Shown here piece by piece: positions 19,001 to 31,000 of a stretch of DNA of 64,000 nt; within the stretch, counting starts at the first letter, position 1; each line of letters opens with the position of its first letter. A program made the position numbers and the translations under genes. The notes beneath the pieces were generated by a model, which had not been told where the DNA came from, ran no database searches, and saw only the letters and a program-made list of their open reading frames with translations. The DNA comes from Neoscytalidium dimidiatum (taxonomy: Eukaryota > Ascomycota > Dothideomycetes > Botryosphaeriales > Botryosphaeriaceae): assembly GCA_037367355.1 (NCBI GenBank), contig CM074705.1, forward strand, positions 372,001 to 436,000, read 5' to 3'.

Positions 19001-22000
19001 CTCCATAGTTTAGCCCGCCAGCAACCTGGGAGCAACTGTCCACCAACCGCTCCCAGCTTTGGCACTCTTGCCTTGAAGAAACCCAGCTGTTCGTTACCAA
19101 TCAAGCCACCCCGCTGACATATTTTTTTTTCGGGCACCGCCTTCTGTCAGAAACGGTGTCGCGTTAGACCCCGGCCCTGGCCAGCCTAATCGCCGCAACG
19201 CTGAATCATGGCTACCCTCCCTGAAGTGCTTGTCTTGGTCGTGGACACTCATTCCAATTTTCAGCTCAAAGCGACTTCAATGCCCGCGCCGGAAATACGC
19301 ACGTGTTCGAGGGCGGACATAAACGGCGGTATGCTCTATCTTTTCCCGCCTGTCCATGTCCCTGCATTTTTCCTCTTTGCCTCTCTCCCTGTCTGAGAGC
19401 ATTGATATCACCATGCATATGCGCAGGGCCGCAAAGAGCACCACAATGTCTCTGCTTGCGTGGCAATGACAGCCTGACCACGGCACTGTTCCTTCACGCC
19501 TCCTTGTTTTTTTTTTTTTCCCTGTCAATCTCCCTGCGAACGGCCCTTCTAGCCTCCGTACAGAAGCATTGTCTCTAATCTTTAACCTTCACTCTATCAC
19601 GCCTTCGGTAAAAGAAAAAAAAAAAGATGGAAGGAACAGAAAACAGGTACGCGCCCCTTGTATGCTCGGCGCATTTACCACGCTCAGAAAACTGGAGGGG
19701 TCTAATCTTCAACATAGCCGAACCAAATCCAGAATGTCCCGCTCAGCATTATTGCGACAACTACCACTAGGAGAAGCGGGAGGGGGTGAAACTAAAGTAG
19801 CGCCGTCGTGTGACAGCCGTCCCTTTTCTCTCCCCCACCCCACCAAAGACATCCCTTCCCTTCTTCTGACGTGCAGGGGTTGTGCCTGGATTTTCCTTGC
19901 TCGTAAGGCGTACCGCATTTTTAATCCAAATCCCGTTGGTTAATAATAAAAAGACCGGTTGGCAATGCCGCTTATTCATTAACAAGAGAGGGGCGGGGAA
20001 GAAAGGCTCGGGACCGTTTTGCTATTCAGCCTTGCGGATATGATATTGGGGCAATTGCCGGTCGCGCCGGCGGTGGTGTGCCCGTCGGCTGCGCAAACGC
20101 AAAGGCGAAAGGACATGTATTAATCCTGGCATGCATCGCAATGTTCTCTTGGCTTTGTGTTTTTTTTTTCCCCCTCTTTTTTTTTTTTTTTTGTGGTCGC
20201 CTATAGTGCCTGATCGCCCTCCGCCCGCTGCCGTCGCGGCGTCCGGCCAGCCAGCCAGCCCACCGGACATTGGTCAGTCACCTGAGGTCCTTGTCGGGCT
20301 GGCCGCCGGCTTGTCCTGCTTGAATGCTTTCGGTCACTCTTCGAACGCACGGAGGGGACTGTGCTCCACAGCGACACCTCTTCGAGAGGTGTGGTGGGAG
20401 GGTTACGCTTTCGGTACGGCGGTATCCTCCGTCTCTTTCACGGACTACGCGCATTGGGCGGCGCTGGCGCCGGTGCCTGGCGGGATGGGCAAAGGGGGAG
20501 GGGGGGGGGGAGGGAAGAAAAAGGTACAAGCCGTACGATAGCGCCTTGAGGGCAAGTGGGGGGCCCCAGTGGGAGGAACGGCATGACGTGCTAGGTCAGC
20601 GGGAGGAAGGGAAAGGAGTTGGGAGATTTGAGACATCGCCATACGCGTGACGGTCACAGAGGAGAGGGTGGGAAGGGGCCAAGCGGACAGAGAAAAAGGG
20701 GAAATCGCGGATGACGAGTTTTCCAGTCGTTCGTCGGGTGTACGCTTGTCTTACGCAATCTCTTGGCCTTCTTCTCGAATACTTTCCAGAAAAAGAAGAA
20801 AAGGGAAAGATTTAAGGAATGCTAACCGCTGTCTGTCACTCGTTATCGGTCTTGTGGAGGAGAGCTGAGGCAATGGCCAGCCCTCTTGTTTTTTTTCCCC
20901 CCTCTATCCTTTCCCTTCCCCTTCCTGACACGAGCCCCGTCGCCTACGGTTCGCTATTTGGGGTCGTACATGAGCCGCCCGATACGCACGCGGGGAAGGG
21001 GGGACAGAGAGAGGCTGGAGCGGCGGGACAGCGATGCGAGACACCAGCCACTTATTGCCGTTAACGGCAGGACCGCCCCCCTGCTCGACTTGTCTGGTAT
21101 CGCGAGAGCAAGCGAGCGAGCATGCAGGAAGAGCGATATGGGGGTGGGGGAAAAAAAAAAAAATTGGGGCACACTCCCATTGTCCGTTTACGGGTGCGGA
21201 CGCCGTCCCGGCCGGGCATCGTCATCGCTCGTGCAAGAGCGAGCGCCCTGTGCCCGTTTGGCTTTTGCGCGCCGGAGCTTAAATGGCGTAGGACGTACGA
21301 CAGGGGGTGTTCTTTCCGGTTGCCTTTTGCGATGCGCATCTGTATACGATCTTGGGCCCATCTGCACCGGATTGATCACATAGCAGATGTGTCCGTTCCT
21401 GCGTTACTGTCTCTGCGGGAGGACTAAACATGAGATTATTTCGGAGATCAGCCTCGCTTCCCTTCGTATAGCGCTGATTCTCTATCAAAGCACTGACGAT
21501 AAAAGATGGCGCGGGGAGATTGCTGGGGCTCAGTGCACTGACGGCGCCACGCCCTTCTTCCTGCCCTTCCCTCCTTACTCATGAGAGAGAGGAAGAAAGA
21601 GAAGGGGATGGGGTTGGGAATGAACGAGCCACGTTATTTCCCGCAACTCAGAAGCGGTCGAAAGTCAAAACATAAGCCAGGAACAAATGCGATTTCTCAG
21701 GCACACCGGTGCTCGGGCACTCGGGCCCCCGGGTTCCCGGGTTCCCAGTCGCTTTGTCGGGCGATGGAGACGGGGCTGGCGTCCCCGGCGATGAGATACG
21801 CGAACGACGTGCTTTGAGCAAAGACGCGACTAAGGAGACACTATGTCGTTCTAGCTCGAAGTCAAGCGTGGCGCTATTGGCAACGTCGAGCCTCCCGTGA
21901 ATGTCAATGCAGCCCTTTTGGTATGCTTGCCGTTGTCACTGCTGCTGACCGGTGAAGGCCACTTTCCCGCATTGTTGTTGTTGGGGGGGGTCTTGGTCTT

Positions 22001-25000
22001 TGCCGATTCATGCGCAGGCGGACGCTCAGTAGCGTTGGGTATGATTCAGGGCTCGGATGGCAGGACGTTTTGTTCTGAGGACAGACCAGGTGACGGTTCC
22101 GCAAACGCCGTCTCACGGTCATATCCGCTCCATTTTAGAGAGGCCTTGAGACGCTGCTGCCGTCCGTTGGGCCAGCAATGCTACTGACACTTCGGATCGG
22201 TACTGCCGATGATGCCAAAGATCCGCAGCGCCCATCGAGAAGAGTGAAGGAGCGTCGTAGATGAATAGTGAGACCTTTAGCTATATTCGTAGGAATAGCA
22301 AGCGAGCACGATGAGGGAGCTGACACCGGTCGTCAGTAGGCTCGCCGTGCGTTGCTACCTTCCCTGTCAACCCGCGAGCCTCGAGGCGAGAGGGCGCCGG
22401 AAGGAGGTGTCGAAGCGCGATGAAGTTCACGCGTACGCAAACGCGATGCACGTTGTGCCCGAGAGATGGCGTTGGGTCGCGCGATCGACGGCCATGTGGA
22501 GGGAGCGTTCTGCGGCACCTCTCGACTGCCGAAAGTTAATGTCACCAGGCCACGCCGGCGCACACCGTTGCGGTCCAGCTGTCGTCAGTGTCCTATGGGC
22601 AAGAAGAGTGAGACGCGATGGCGGTGCTCGGACTTGATGCTGCCCTCTTCGTCTCAGCCGTTGCCTTGCTCAGCCGCAAGCTGGCTGGCTCGCTGTCCGT
22701 TGCACGGTACGTGCGGGGCTGATGCCGCTCTCCGGCTCGATGGCGGATCGAGAAGGGAGGGCGGACTGGCTGACTGCTGATTGCCTTGAATGTTAGTCCG
22801 TCAGGCACCGCTGCGAGGCGTTGTGAAGGGATGCGTCTGGGCGGTTTGGGGCGTAGCCTAGCGTGCGAGATAGGTGGCGAGCATCATGGACGACTGGCGC
22901 CCAGCACATCCGTCGTGGGAAGGCAAAGGTGGCAAGGCTTTGTGCTTACGCTTGTTCAATCTTCTGTACCCGGCGCTATGACTGGTGGCGTCTGGTGAAG
23001 ACGCTTTTCCACGTCCTGTTGGTTAGTGGGCAACGGAGACAAATGCGTAGTGGAAGGGCACGAGAATTTCGAACAACTCATGGCGCATGGCTTCGTAGGT
23101 TCGAGCTTGCAGGGAGCGAAAAGCGCAAGGCTATGGGACAGGAATGAAAGTTGGCGGGATGCATCGAGTCATGGACAAGTGTTGAGATGGAGGTGATCGC
23201 TGGAGCCTAGATGCGGCTGGAGAAAAGGACTACGGGCATACGCGGCGGCCCTACGGCCCAGCGCTCGCTCGCTCGGGTCCAGCGCGCGCAGCAATAGGGG
23301 AAGGTTTTGTTTTTTCTGGCGTAAGGAGGTTGATTTGAGATTCCTGCAGGCGATCAGCTACACACACTGTCTGCAGTTTTGGTGATCACTCGCTCAGGCA
23401 ACTGTGCCTCTGAGAACACGTATGGCCTAAGGATGACTTGAACAGATCGTCGCACTGCTCCATTTTCCATTGGCTTACTGGTTGACCGCCAATCGCCCCT
23501 CTTTGGCGATCAAACGGGAAACTCAGTGCCTAATTGGGCTCGCCTACTTGCGCTGACCCAACACCTGAGCGAACGCCATTTGCTCCCATCCTGGAAGCTC
23601 CAGTGTAAGATTGTACCGTGGATCAACGCAAAGTGTAGATCAGCGGGAGACTCCTCCCAACTAGTACCTGTGAATGCAGGTAAAGGGATCCTAGAACCGG
23701 GATGTCGGTCCTCGAAGCCTGGATGGCTGACAGAGAGTTTCTTGACACCCCGGGTTTTGGTCAGCAGACGTGGCTGGCCGTTGCGTCAAACTGTGTCTGT
23801 TCAAGGATTATCGGCTCTTTCATTTGAGCTGGCAGGCAAGAGGGATGCCGTGCGAGGGGTCAGCAAAGGTTGGGCTCGGCGCCGTTTCCAATCCGCTGAG
23901 TGAACGTGGGGCTGACGAAAGAAAAGACCACATGGTAAGAGGGCACGCGCTTTCGATGTTGTTCAAGCTTCTGGTTCCCGGGAATGCTTGCGTGTAAGTC
24001 CATATAAGGGTAGAGGCGGAAGCCTATGTTCCGCTTCGCACGCTATCACATTCCCTTTGGTGCCTGACTAGTCCGCCAATGTACGCTACGGTGTTGGCAA
24101 GCTTAAGGGTTAATGGGCATCATTCACGCAGATCCGTGGAAGAGAAATAGAAGATGGGTGACCTGATTCTTAGAAATGGGCGTTGGAGAGCATTTGCACG
24201 CCTTCAGCCAATCATCACTTCCTTTATCAGGATAGCTAACGAGTTTTCGGTGCTATCAATCCCGACTATCTGGGATTGGACGGCAGAGTGCTTCGTGAGG
24301 GCAACTGCCTTGATTCGAATGCCGTAGTTCATCCATCCCTTGAAGGCCTTCTAGGCTCGGAGGACCTGACGCTAGTTGACATGGTACCGCATACCCTCCC
24401 GAGCTTTTGCTTTTTCCAAGTCGCGCGGTGGGTCAGCTACTCTGCCGCTTCCGGAGCATGGTCCTCAATCATGCATGTTATGATTGCGAGGGAAGATGAA
24501 ATGGGCATCAGATAGAAGTTAGTGACTGCTGGAAGAAGCTCGGAAATTAGTGGTAGAAAGCTGGTAGCAAAGTAAAATGGCGATGACCTTGTTCAACTAC
24601 TTTACTTAACCCCTCTGTTTGGGCACGTCTGTCGACTTGTACGAGGTTAGAATCCAAAATATCACGAAACAAAGCAAAGGTGGGCATACTGAGTAGGAGC
24701 AGTCGTCCATGTATGTGTTACTCAGATGCTTGGACATTTACGTCCAGACAACTGCTTCAATTGCCTATGTGATGAGCCGACACTTGTAATATTCGTGACC
24801 TCGTATCAGTCCGCTGATGCCGGCTAGCAGTTCAGTGGCCAATTCCGCGTTAGCAACAGCTCGGCGCCCAAATAGAGCGAGCCAGATAATTTTGTGCATC
24901 TTCCCTGCCGGTCCCGAATAAATCTGCAAGAGAAGCACGTTAGAGTTGTGCGGTACCAAGAGCAACCCTGCCCCAATACACCACTGCAGCGTATGGATTA

Positions 25001-26041
25001 CCATCAGGTCCGTGTGACCTAGCAAACGCACGATGTTGGTAAGGCGAATAGTGCGGCCTATCCAACATCGAAGGGGAACTAGGGACATAGAAGCAAGGGT
25101 TACGTTGGCAGTAATCGAAAATCTCGGCCTGAAGCAGGGCTAGCACACCACTGATTCCCGAAATCGAGCCTTTGTTGGGTAAAAGATATTTCTACAGTCT
25201 TTATCGGCGCCTGCGAAGTGCCTAGCTAGCTAAACCGTGCTTAGATACAAATACAAGGTTTCGTGAAGGTTCTGATCGCAACGGTCTGCGCGCTAGCTGT
25301 GTAGACCATGGCAGGCTTTTACTGATCGCGAGATCAATGCTGTCTAATTGTGGACTCACTGTTGAAGGACAGGCCGCGTGCGTGGCTAAAGGCAATGAAG
25401 AAGTAAACAGCCATCAAAAATTCAATCGGCTGACTTTGGGTATAGTGCAACAAAATGAACGCGACGAAACGAAGGTGCCAAGCTTCTATCTTGGCTGCAT
25501 GCATTTGCACAAGATGAAGATGGTTGGCATAAATAGTGAATCTCAGATGACCACCCGAGAACCCAAGGGCAGTAGAAGTAGGGTATCAAAAGAAACGAAC
25601 TAGAATAGGCGATGCGAAAGCAGAAAAAAATTTGCCAAGGAAATCGTGAGAGACCAATCTTTTCAAGAGCCGCTTCTTCGAACCGCTGCCAGCTTCAAGC
25701 ATGGACGTAAACCGTATATACCGATGCGTGGCAAAGTTCGGGAACAGCAGAAGCAGAACGAGAACTCCAAGCAGAAAATGGCCTTCCCTGTGACGAATAG
25801 TCGCAGAACACCTGCTCAGCGTCCAGCTTCCGGTTGTTTTGCCCAATCATCCCGCCGCGTTCACAGAGACCGCGGATTTGATGTTGAAAACAGCCAGACT
25901 TGCCCGTATTTCCTTGCCAATACCCCATCCATGCCAAGGCCGTCGATCGTCGTCGCCTACACGCTTCGTGTTTGAATGATTTCGTATGTATGTCGAGGAT
26001 TATGTACCGTATGTACAATTCAGAATCCATGATTAAATGAG
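16059..26041. other. About 10-kb GC-rich region with no supportable gene
   Basis: I searched both strands for conserved domains, codon bias and linked exons and found none. The longest open frame (16511-17377, +) has the Arg/Ser/His/Cys composition of a random GC-rich frame. The stretch contains poly(T) tracts (19507-19519, 20160-20169, 20177-20192), a 13-base A run (21151-21163) and a 14-bp palindrome (21056-21069). It lies between two convergent genes, so it cannot be a simple promoter for either. Untranslated RNA is possible but not shown. Confidence 0.45.
21056..21069. repeat. 14-bp perfect palindrome
   Basis: TGCCGTTAACGGCA is identical on both strands. A site for a dimeric DNA-binding protein is one possibility; chance is another. 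Confidence 0.4.
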
Positions 26042-27727
26042 TTAATGCTGCCCGGGAGGCGGCAGTGGAGGACCGCGCCCAGCGGGCGGCTGAGGAGGCC
26101 AGCTCCTGTCGGTCCGTTCAGGCGCATACGGAGTAGGATAACCCGGCTGTGGCGGCGGCTGTTGCTGTTGCTGTTGAGGCGGAATATGCTGCATTGAGCC
26201 CGATGGCGTGCGAGATCCTGGCGCAGGCGACGCAGCAGCAGCAAGTGGCGGATACGAAGTAGGAGGATATCCTACCTGTGGCTGGGCTTGTTGTCCCGGC
26301 GCTGCGCCTGGGGGAGGGAGGTATGAACTCGTGCGTCTACGGACGTTGCGATCCGATTCTGGCGGTCTTTGGTCACTTCGCTGCTCGGGAGGATAGCTCG
26401 CAAACCCAGCGCCAGGGGTGCTGCTGGCAGATGCGCTCCCTTGTCCAGACGAAGCTCCTGTACTGCCCTGGGCTTGCATCGACAATCGGCGCGATCGCGG
26501 CGAGGGTTGGCGGGGAAAGTGTCGGTCGCCTCCAGGAGACTGGTAGACGAGCTGAGCGAAATAATCGCGCTCTCGCTTGTAGTACTCAATGTCCTCGTTG
26601 GCTTCTCGGACTTGTTGTTCGAGGCGGGCAATTGTCGAAGATGCTTCTCTCTCCTTCTCTTTCCTCCGTGCCCGGAATCGAGCCGAGGCTCCGGCGTTGC
26701 GCTTTCGCTTCTCATCAGCCATTTTTGACGCAGCCTGCACGTCCACTGGAATCTGTACATGACCTTGGTTCGTCTCGAGAGTGAGAAGCTGATAATTGCT
26801 CTGCCCAGTCGAGGCGACAGGAATTCCATAGGAGCGGTCGGGCTCTTGCGACGAAAACTGCGGAGGGGCGGGCGCGCTGGAGGGAGTAGGTTGAAAGGGA
26901 ACAGGCGACGGACGGCCAATTTCTCCTAAAGACCCAGCTGGTGAGTGCTGTCCAGCCGGACCGTACGAATACATGCCTCGCGGGCTTGCACTCGCAGACT
27001 GCGGCTGAGGGGGCTGAGACACGCCGGCACTAGTGCGTCGGGAATGGCTCTGCTGGATTGGAGGCGTTGGGATTGACGGAGGAGGCGGAGGAAAGTTGTA
27101 ACTCGATCGCTGGACTGCCGGGGGAGTAGGCAGCGGAGGATTGGGAGCAGATCCTGGCTCGTGTCTGTAATCTTGGGAGCTGGGGGAGAGGAAGGGGGTC
27201 TCCTGGGCATTTATGGTGCCCGTGGGAGGTCTGATTATGCCCATGCTCTGGGATCGGTAAATGGGCGACCGAGGGCTCAAGATGCGTCGCTGGCTGCCAC
27301 CGCCAGAGGCTAGAGCCTGCTGGCGCCTGGCCTCCTCGTGGGCGGGCTGGCCAAAGTGAGGAGAGGGGCCCGAAAGGCGGTCGATTGGGGAAGGAGACTC
27401 CATCTGCGAGGCAGTGCGACGCTGGCCCTTGGCCTCAGCAGAGCCGCCGCCCTCGCCTGGTGGGTTCAAAATCGAGTGCACGCCGAGGGTTCGCGGCGTG
27501 CGGCCCTCAGAACGCGGGGGCGTGGGCTCCGAGGTTGGTGGATGGATGGGTGGCAGGGCAGGGCCGCGGCTCTGCGACGGCTCATACCTGACGCCACCAG
27601 ACAAGCTCTGCATTGCGGAGGGCGGACCGGCCGGGCTGGTGTGGGATCGCGCGGTGGTGGGACGGCTGGAGACATCGTGGAGGAAGGTGGACGAAGGACC
27701 TGACCCGCTGCCATGCTGCTGTGACAT
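26042..27727 (-). CDS. bZIP transcription factor, Pro/Ser/Gln-rich
   Basis: From the first available ATG (27725-27727) a single open frame gives 561 residues ending at TAA 26042-26044. The bZIP lies at about residues 335-395. The basic region DEKRKRNAGASARFRARRKE carries the N-x7-R signature (N344...R352 in this numbering), and a short leucine-zipper-like helix follows (TIARLEQQVREANEDIEYYK). Both flanks are low-complexity Pro/Ser/Gly/Gln, including a Q run near the C-terminus (IPPQQQQQQPPP), as expected of activation or scaffold regions. It should act in the nucleus as a dimer; the target genes are unknown. The start is uncertain: the same frame stays open about 330 bases further upstream, with protein-like sequence but no ATG, and the ATG used has C at -3. 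A 5' exon is therefore likely missing from this model. Confidence 0.8.
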   Translation of the reverse strand: MSQQHGSGSGPSSTFLHDVSSRPTTARSHTSPAGPPSAMQSLSGGVRYEPSQSRGPALPPIHPPTSEPTPPRSEGRTPRTLGVHSILNPPGEGGGSAEAKGQRRTASQMESPSPIDRLSGPSPHFGQPAHEEARRQQALASGGGSQRRILSPRSPIYRSQSMGIIRPPTGTINAQETPFLSPSSQDYRHEPGSAPNPPLPTPPAVQRSSYNFPPPPPSIPTPPIQQSHSRRTSAGVSQPPQPQSASASPRGMYSYGPAGQHSPAGSLGEIGRPSPVPFQPTPSSAPAPPQFSSQEPDRSYGIPVASTGQSNYQLLTLETNQGHVQIPVDVQAASKMADEKRKRNAGASARFRARRKEKEREASSTIARLEQQVREANEDIEYYKRERDYFAQLVYQSPGGDRHFPRQPSPRSRRLSMQAQGSTGASSGQGSASASSTPGAGFASYPPEQRSDQRPPESDRNVRRRTSSYLPPPGAAPGQQAQPQVGYPPTSYPPLAAAASPAPGSRTPSGSMQHIPPQQQQQQPPPQPGYPTPYAPERTDRSWPPQPPAGRGPPLPPPGQH

Positions 27728-28057
27728 CAGGTCCTTGTCCTCGGGATGCTTTACGCCTCGATATCCCGCCCATGAGGCGTCCCTTCCCCGGTCTTCCAGC
27801 TGGCGGAGGTCGACGGGGTCCTGGAGGCGCAACCTAAGGTCCAGCTGCGAGACGGGCGGACTTTGGGCGAACGGGCGCTGGTAAGGAGTGTGGTGGGCGT
27901 AGTGAACAGCGAGATCTGGGGCAGCCAGGATGACGGCGCGGCGAGGATCGGGCCTCGCGGTGGGAGCAGTGACCAAAAACGGGAGGGCGGGTGGTGGCAG
28001 AGGTGGTTGTGATTGTGGTTGTGGTGGTGGTAGTGGTGGCGGTCGAGGTCAGGGCGT
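27728..28057 (-). other. Open, possibly coding 5' extension of the bZIP gene
   Basis: The frame upstream of the bZIP ATG is stop-free to a TGA at about 28055-28057. It reads protein-like (PYQRPFAQSPPVSQLDLRL, DLRQLEDRGRDASW), but the frame has no ATG. Either it is 5' UTR or, more likely, part of a second exon whose first exon and start lie further upstream. Almost no AG dinucleotide exists in the first part of this stretch, which limits where a 3' splice site could be. Confidence 0.4.
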
Positions 28058-31000
28058 GGGCATGGCAGGGCAGGGCAGGCAGAAGGCAGTTTTCGGCAGG
28101 GTGGAGGCAGAACGGGAGCGGAGGGCAGAGGGGCTTCGGCCGCTCGTGACTGGGCGATGGTTCAGAGATATAACGAGTTGCGGTGAGTTGTGCTGAAATT
28201 GAATCACACCAACCAGTGGGCGAAGCTCAAGCTCATCCCTGCGGGCTGGCTACGCCGGGTCGGGAAAGGCCTCAAGGTACACGATGGCTGACCTTGTCGA
28301 TAATGGAGGATTGGCGGGCGTGCGCGGAGAGCGGGAGCCGTTCCCTGGCAGCGGCATGGCCATAGGCTGCATGGTGCGACTCTTGCAGCTGTCGTGGCCG
28401 CCCCGGCTGTCAAGCAATAACTGCCGCCTCGACTCAGTTCTCAGCAGCACCGATGCAAATCTGCGCTGCTCCCAGACGGCATCGATCAGCGCCCATCCGC
28501 CGCCCGGGCTCCCCCTGCTACCAGCGTGCGTGCGCCAAAAGCTACCTTTGGCTCGGGATCCTGAGCCTTATGCCCACCGCCTGCCCTCGATGCCCGCCGC
28601 GCCCTCGCTGCCCGCGCTGCCCCTCCCGCCTACCGCGTGTTTCGCTGCCACCGCTCCTCCTCCAACGTCGTGCCGTCCCTAATCTCTCATCACCTGCGCT
28701 AGCCGCCCTCCCGCGCTGCGATAACACGGCCAGAATCCAGAATCTCGCAGCCCTTTTGCAGCCGCCGTGAGCGCGCCCAGCACTCCGACTCCGCCAGCGC
28801 ACAGCACCGCTCCTCCTCCTCCTCCTCCTCCTTCGCCGCCGAGAGCCTCCCTGCCGCCGCGCCCTCTAGCACCGCCAGCCCGCAGCCCAGCCCGCCGTCC
28901 GCATCTACCACCGCGCGCACCCAGGCACGACGCCGCCGCCGCCGCCTCCGCCGCCGCCGCCGAGGCCCGGGGCGCATCGCGTGCAGCTGGCAGCGTGTCA
29001 GAGTAGTTGTCAGATCTATAAAATGGCGCGATTCGCGAATGACGGCATGGCAGGTCGGGCATCAGGAGCTCGCGGTCGCAGCCGTTGCACTATCCGCCAA
29101 CTGAGCCAGCCCAAAGGACGGCGGCCAGGATCCGGCAGGGGACCATTACTCGCCTGCTCTCGGATCGCCGAGCGAGCGGTGAAGGGCAGGTGCCCTTTTT
29201 TTTATATCAAAAGGGCTGGCAATATTTCCTCGATGGCGCAAAGGCGATCGTGTGCAATTAGCCGGGCCGACGGACATTATTACGGAGGAGTCGAGGAGTC
29301 TGATCGGACGAGCCAGCTCAGCAGCGCGTCGCCCAGCGGTCCCGTGGGGGCGGACGTGCGTGCTGATCGCTGCGAATGATGCGCATGCGACTGGCGGACT
29401 TGGCCCGCGGGCTGCGCGTGTGCAGCGGACCCGCGACGTGTTGGTCGAAGAGTCGTTACATTTAGCATCGCCACGCATCGCCATGGGTCATTGGGCGACC
29501 CCGTCCTCTTCCCCGTAATCCCGGCCGCATTGCGTCGCCGGTCATGTGCCGTTCGCTCTCTGCACCTGCTTTCCCAGCCCAGCGGTGCGTGCAGCGTGCG
29601 CAGCGTGCGAGTACAGGTCGACATGCAGCCGGCTGCTAGCGCCAACGACGCCGGCTCCACGGCCAGGATGGACGGCGCCATGGTGTTTGGGAGTCGGAAG
29701 ATTCGTCTGGCTGTCTGGCTGCCTCTGTCGCGGATCCGGACAATCGAAATTTATCAACACCTTGGACTGGTGCTCTCCAGCGTCTCGCGCAATTGCAGTA
29801 CTACGATGGTTGTCGGCGCTAACCGTCTCCTACGAAACCCGCCTCCAGTTGAGCGCGCTTTTTTTTCTGATTGGGCCTGGCCACGGGCCCCGACGGCTCT
29901 GATCTCTGCACTGCTGCAGCTGCAGCGAAGACTGCAAGCCACCGCACAGTCGTGTCCGCCGCGTCCTGTTGGTCACCAGCCAACAGGGCGCTCCCTGCCA
30001 GCACCCGCGCTCAAGCCCCTGGCCAATTTGATACCCTATATGCCGACGACGCCCACGATGTTTTTTTTTATTCGGTGTGCTTGTGGCTGATGCGCGCACC
30101 ACAGCACCGCACACCGTTTCTCCAAAGAGAGCGCTGCGAGTCACTGCGCCTGCTGAGACCTGCTGCATCGCGCCGCTTTGGGAGCCCGCACCGGCGCTGT
30201 CACGGCGCTGATGCACGCTGCGCCCACCGCTACCAGGACGCGACGTGCGAACGTCGACGTCGAGCGTCGCTGCTTCTCTCTAGAAGCCTAGAAGCACGGC
30301 AGCAGCGAGGCAAGGCAGCCTGCCACAGCTGTGAATCGAGGTTCATGGGAGCGCTGAGAAGTGGAGTACAAGATTTACGTCCGCAAAGCTGATTCAACTC
30401 TAAATACGCATCTGCGCTTCCTACTGCGATGCTGCACACGCTTTCGGGAAGCGACCTCGACGGGGTGGTAATAATAATAATAGTGGTGGTGGTGGTTGCC
30501 CTGCGGAAGGGCACGCGAGGCGGCGTCGGAATGGGGCGTTGCGCCCGGAGCCATGGGCCACTTGCGAGCTAGCAGCTAGCGACCTTTCCGCTGGGATCCT
30601 GGCACCCAGGGAGCAGGGCAACACTGAACACTCCGCTCTCCGCCCGTTGCTCTCCAGGCCTTCTGCTGCCAGTGCCACAACTCTGCCCGCCCGTCTGCCG
30701 TCTGCCCGTCATCTTCGTCCCCCGGTCGTTTTCCTTTTCGTCATCGTCTCTCCGCGTCCCACTCCCCGAGCGATGAAACCTCCGAAGCATGCCCGCGCTG
30801 GCACACCTCGCTCCGCGCACACGCACCTCGCCTCCTCGCCTGGCACCGCCCGTGGGCTGATCAAACACCAGCGCCGTGACCGCGGGCCGGCGGCAGGATG
30901 ACGGACTAACGTGCAACCAACGCCACATCCCAAGGAACATGCCTGGAGCATGCCTGGAGCCCTTTGATTACCCCATTATTGGCGCGAGGGGCCCACGAGC

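Noticed and set aside
24765..25146. Hydrophobic open frames on the minus strand, considered as a piece of a membrane protein such as an RTA1-like transporter
   Set aside because: The hydrophobic runs are split over two frames, no family motif aligns, and no plausible splice joins them.
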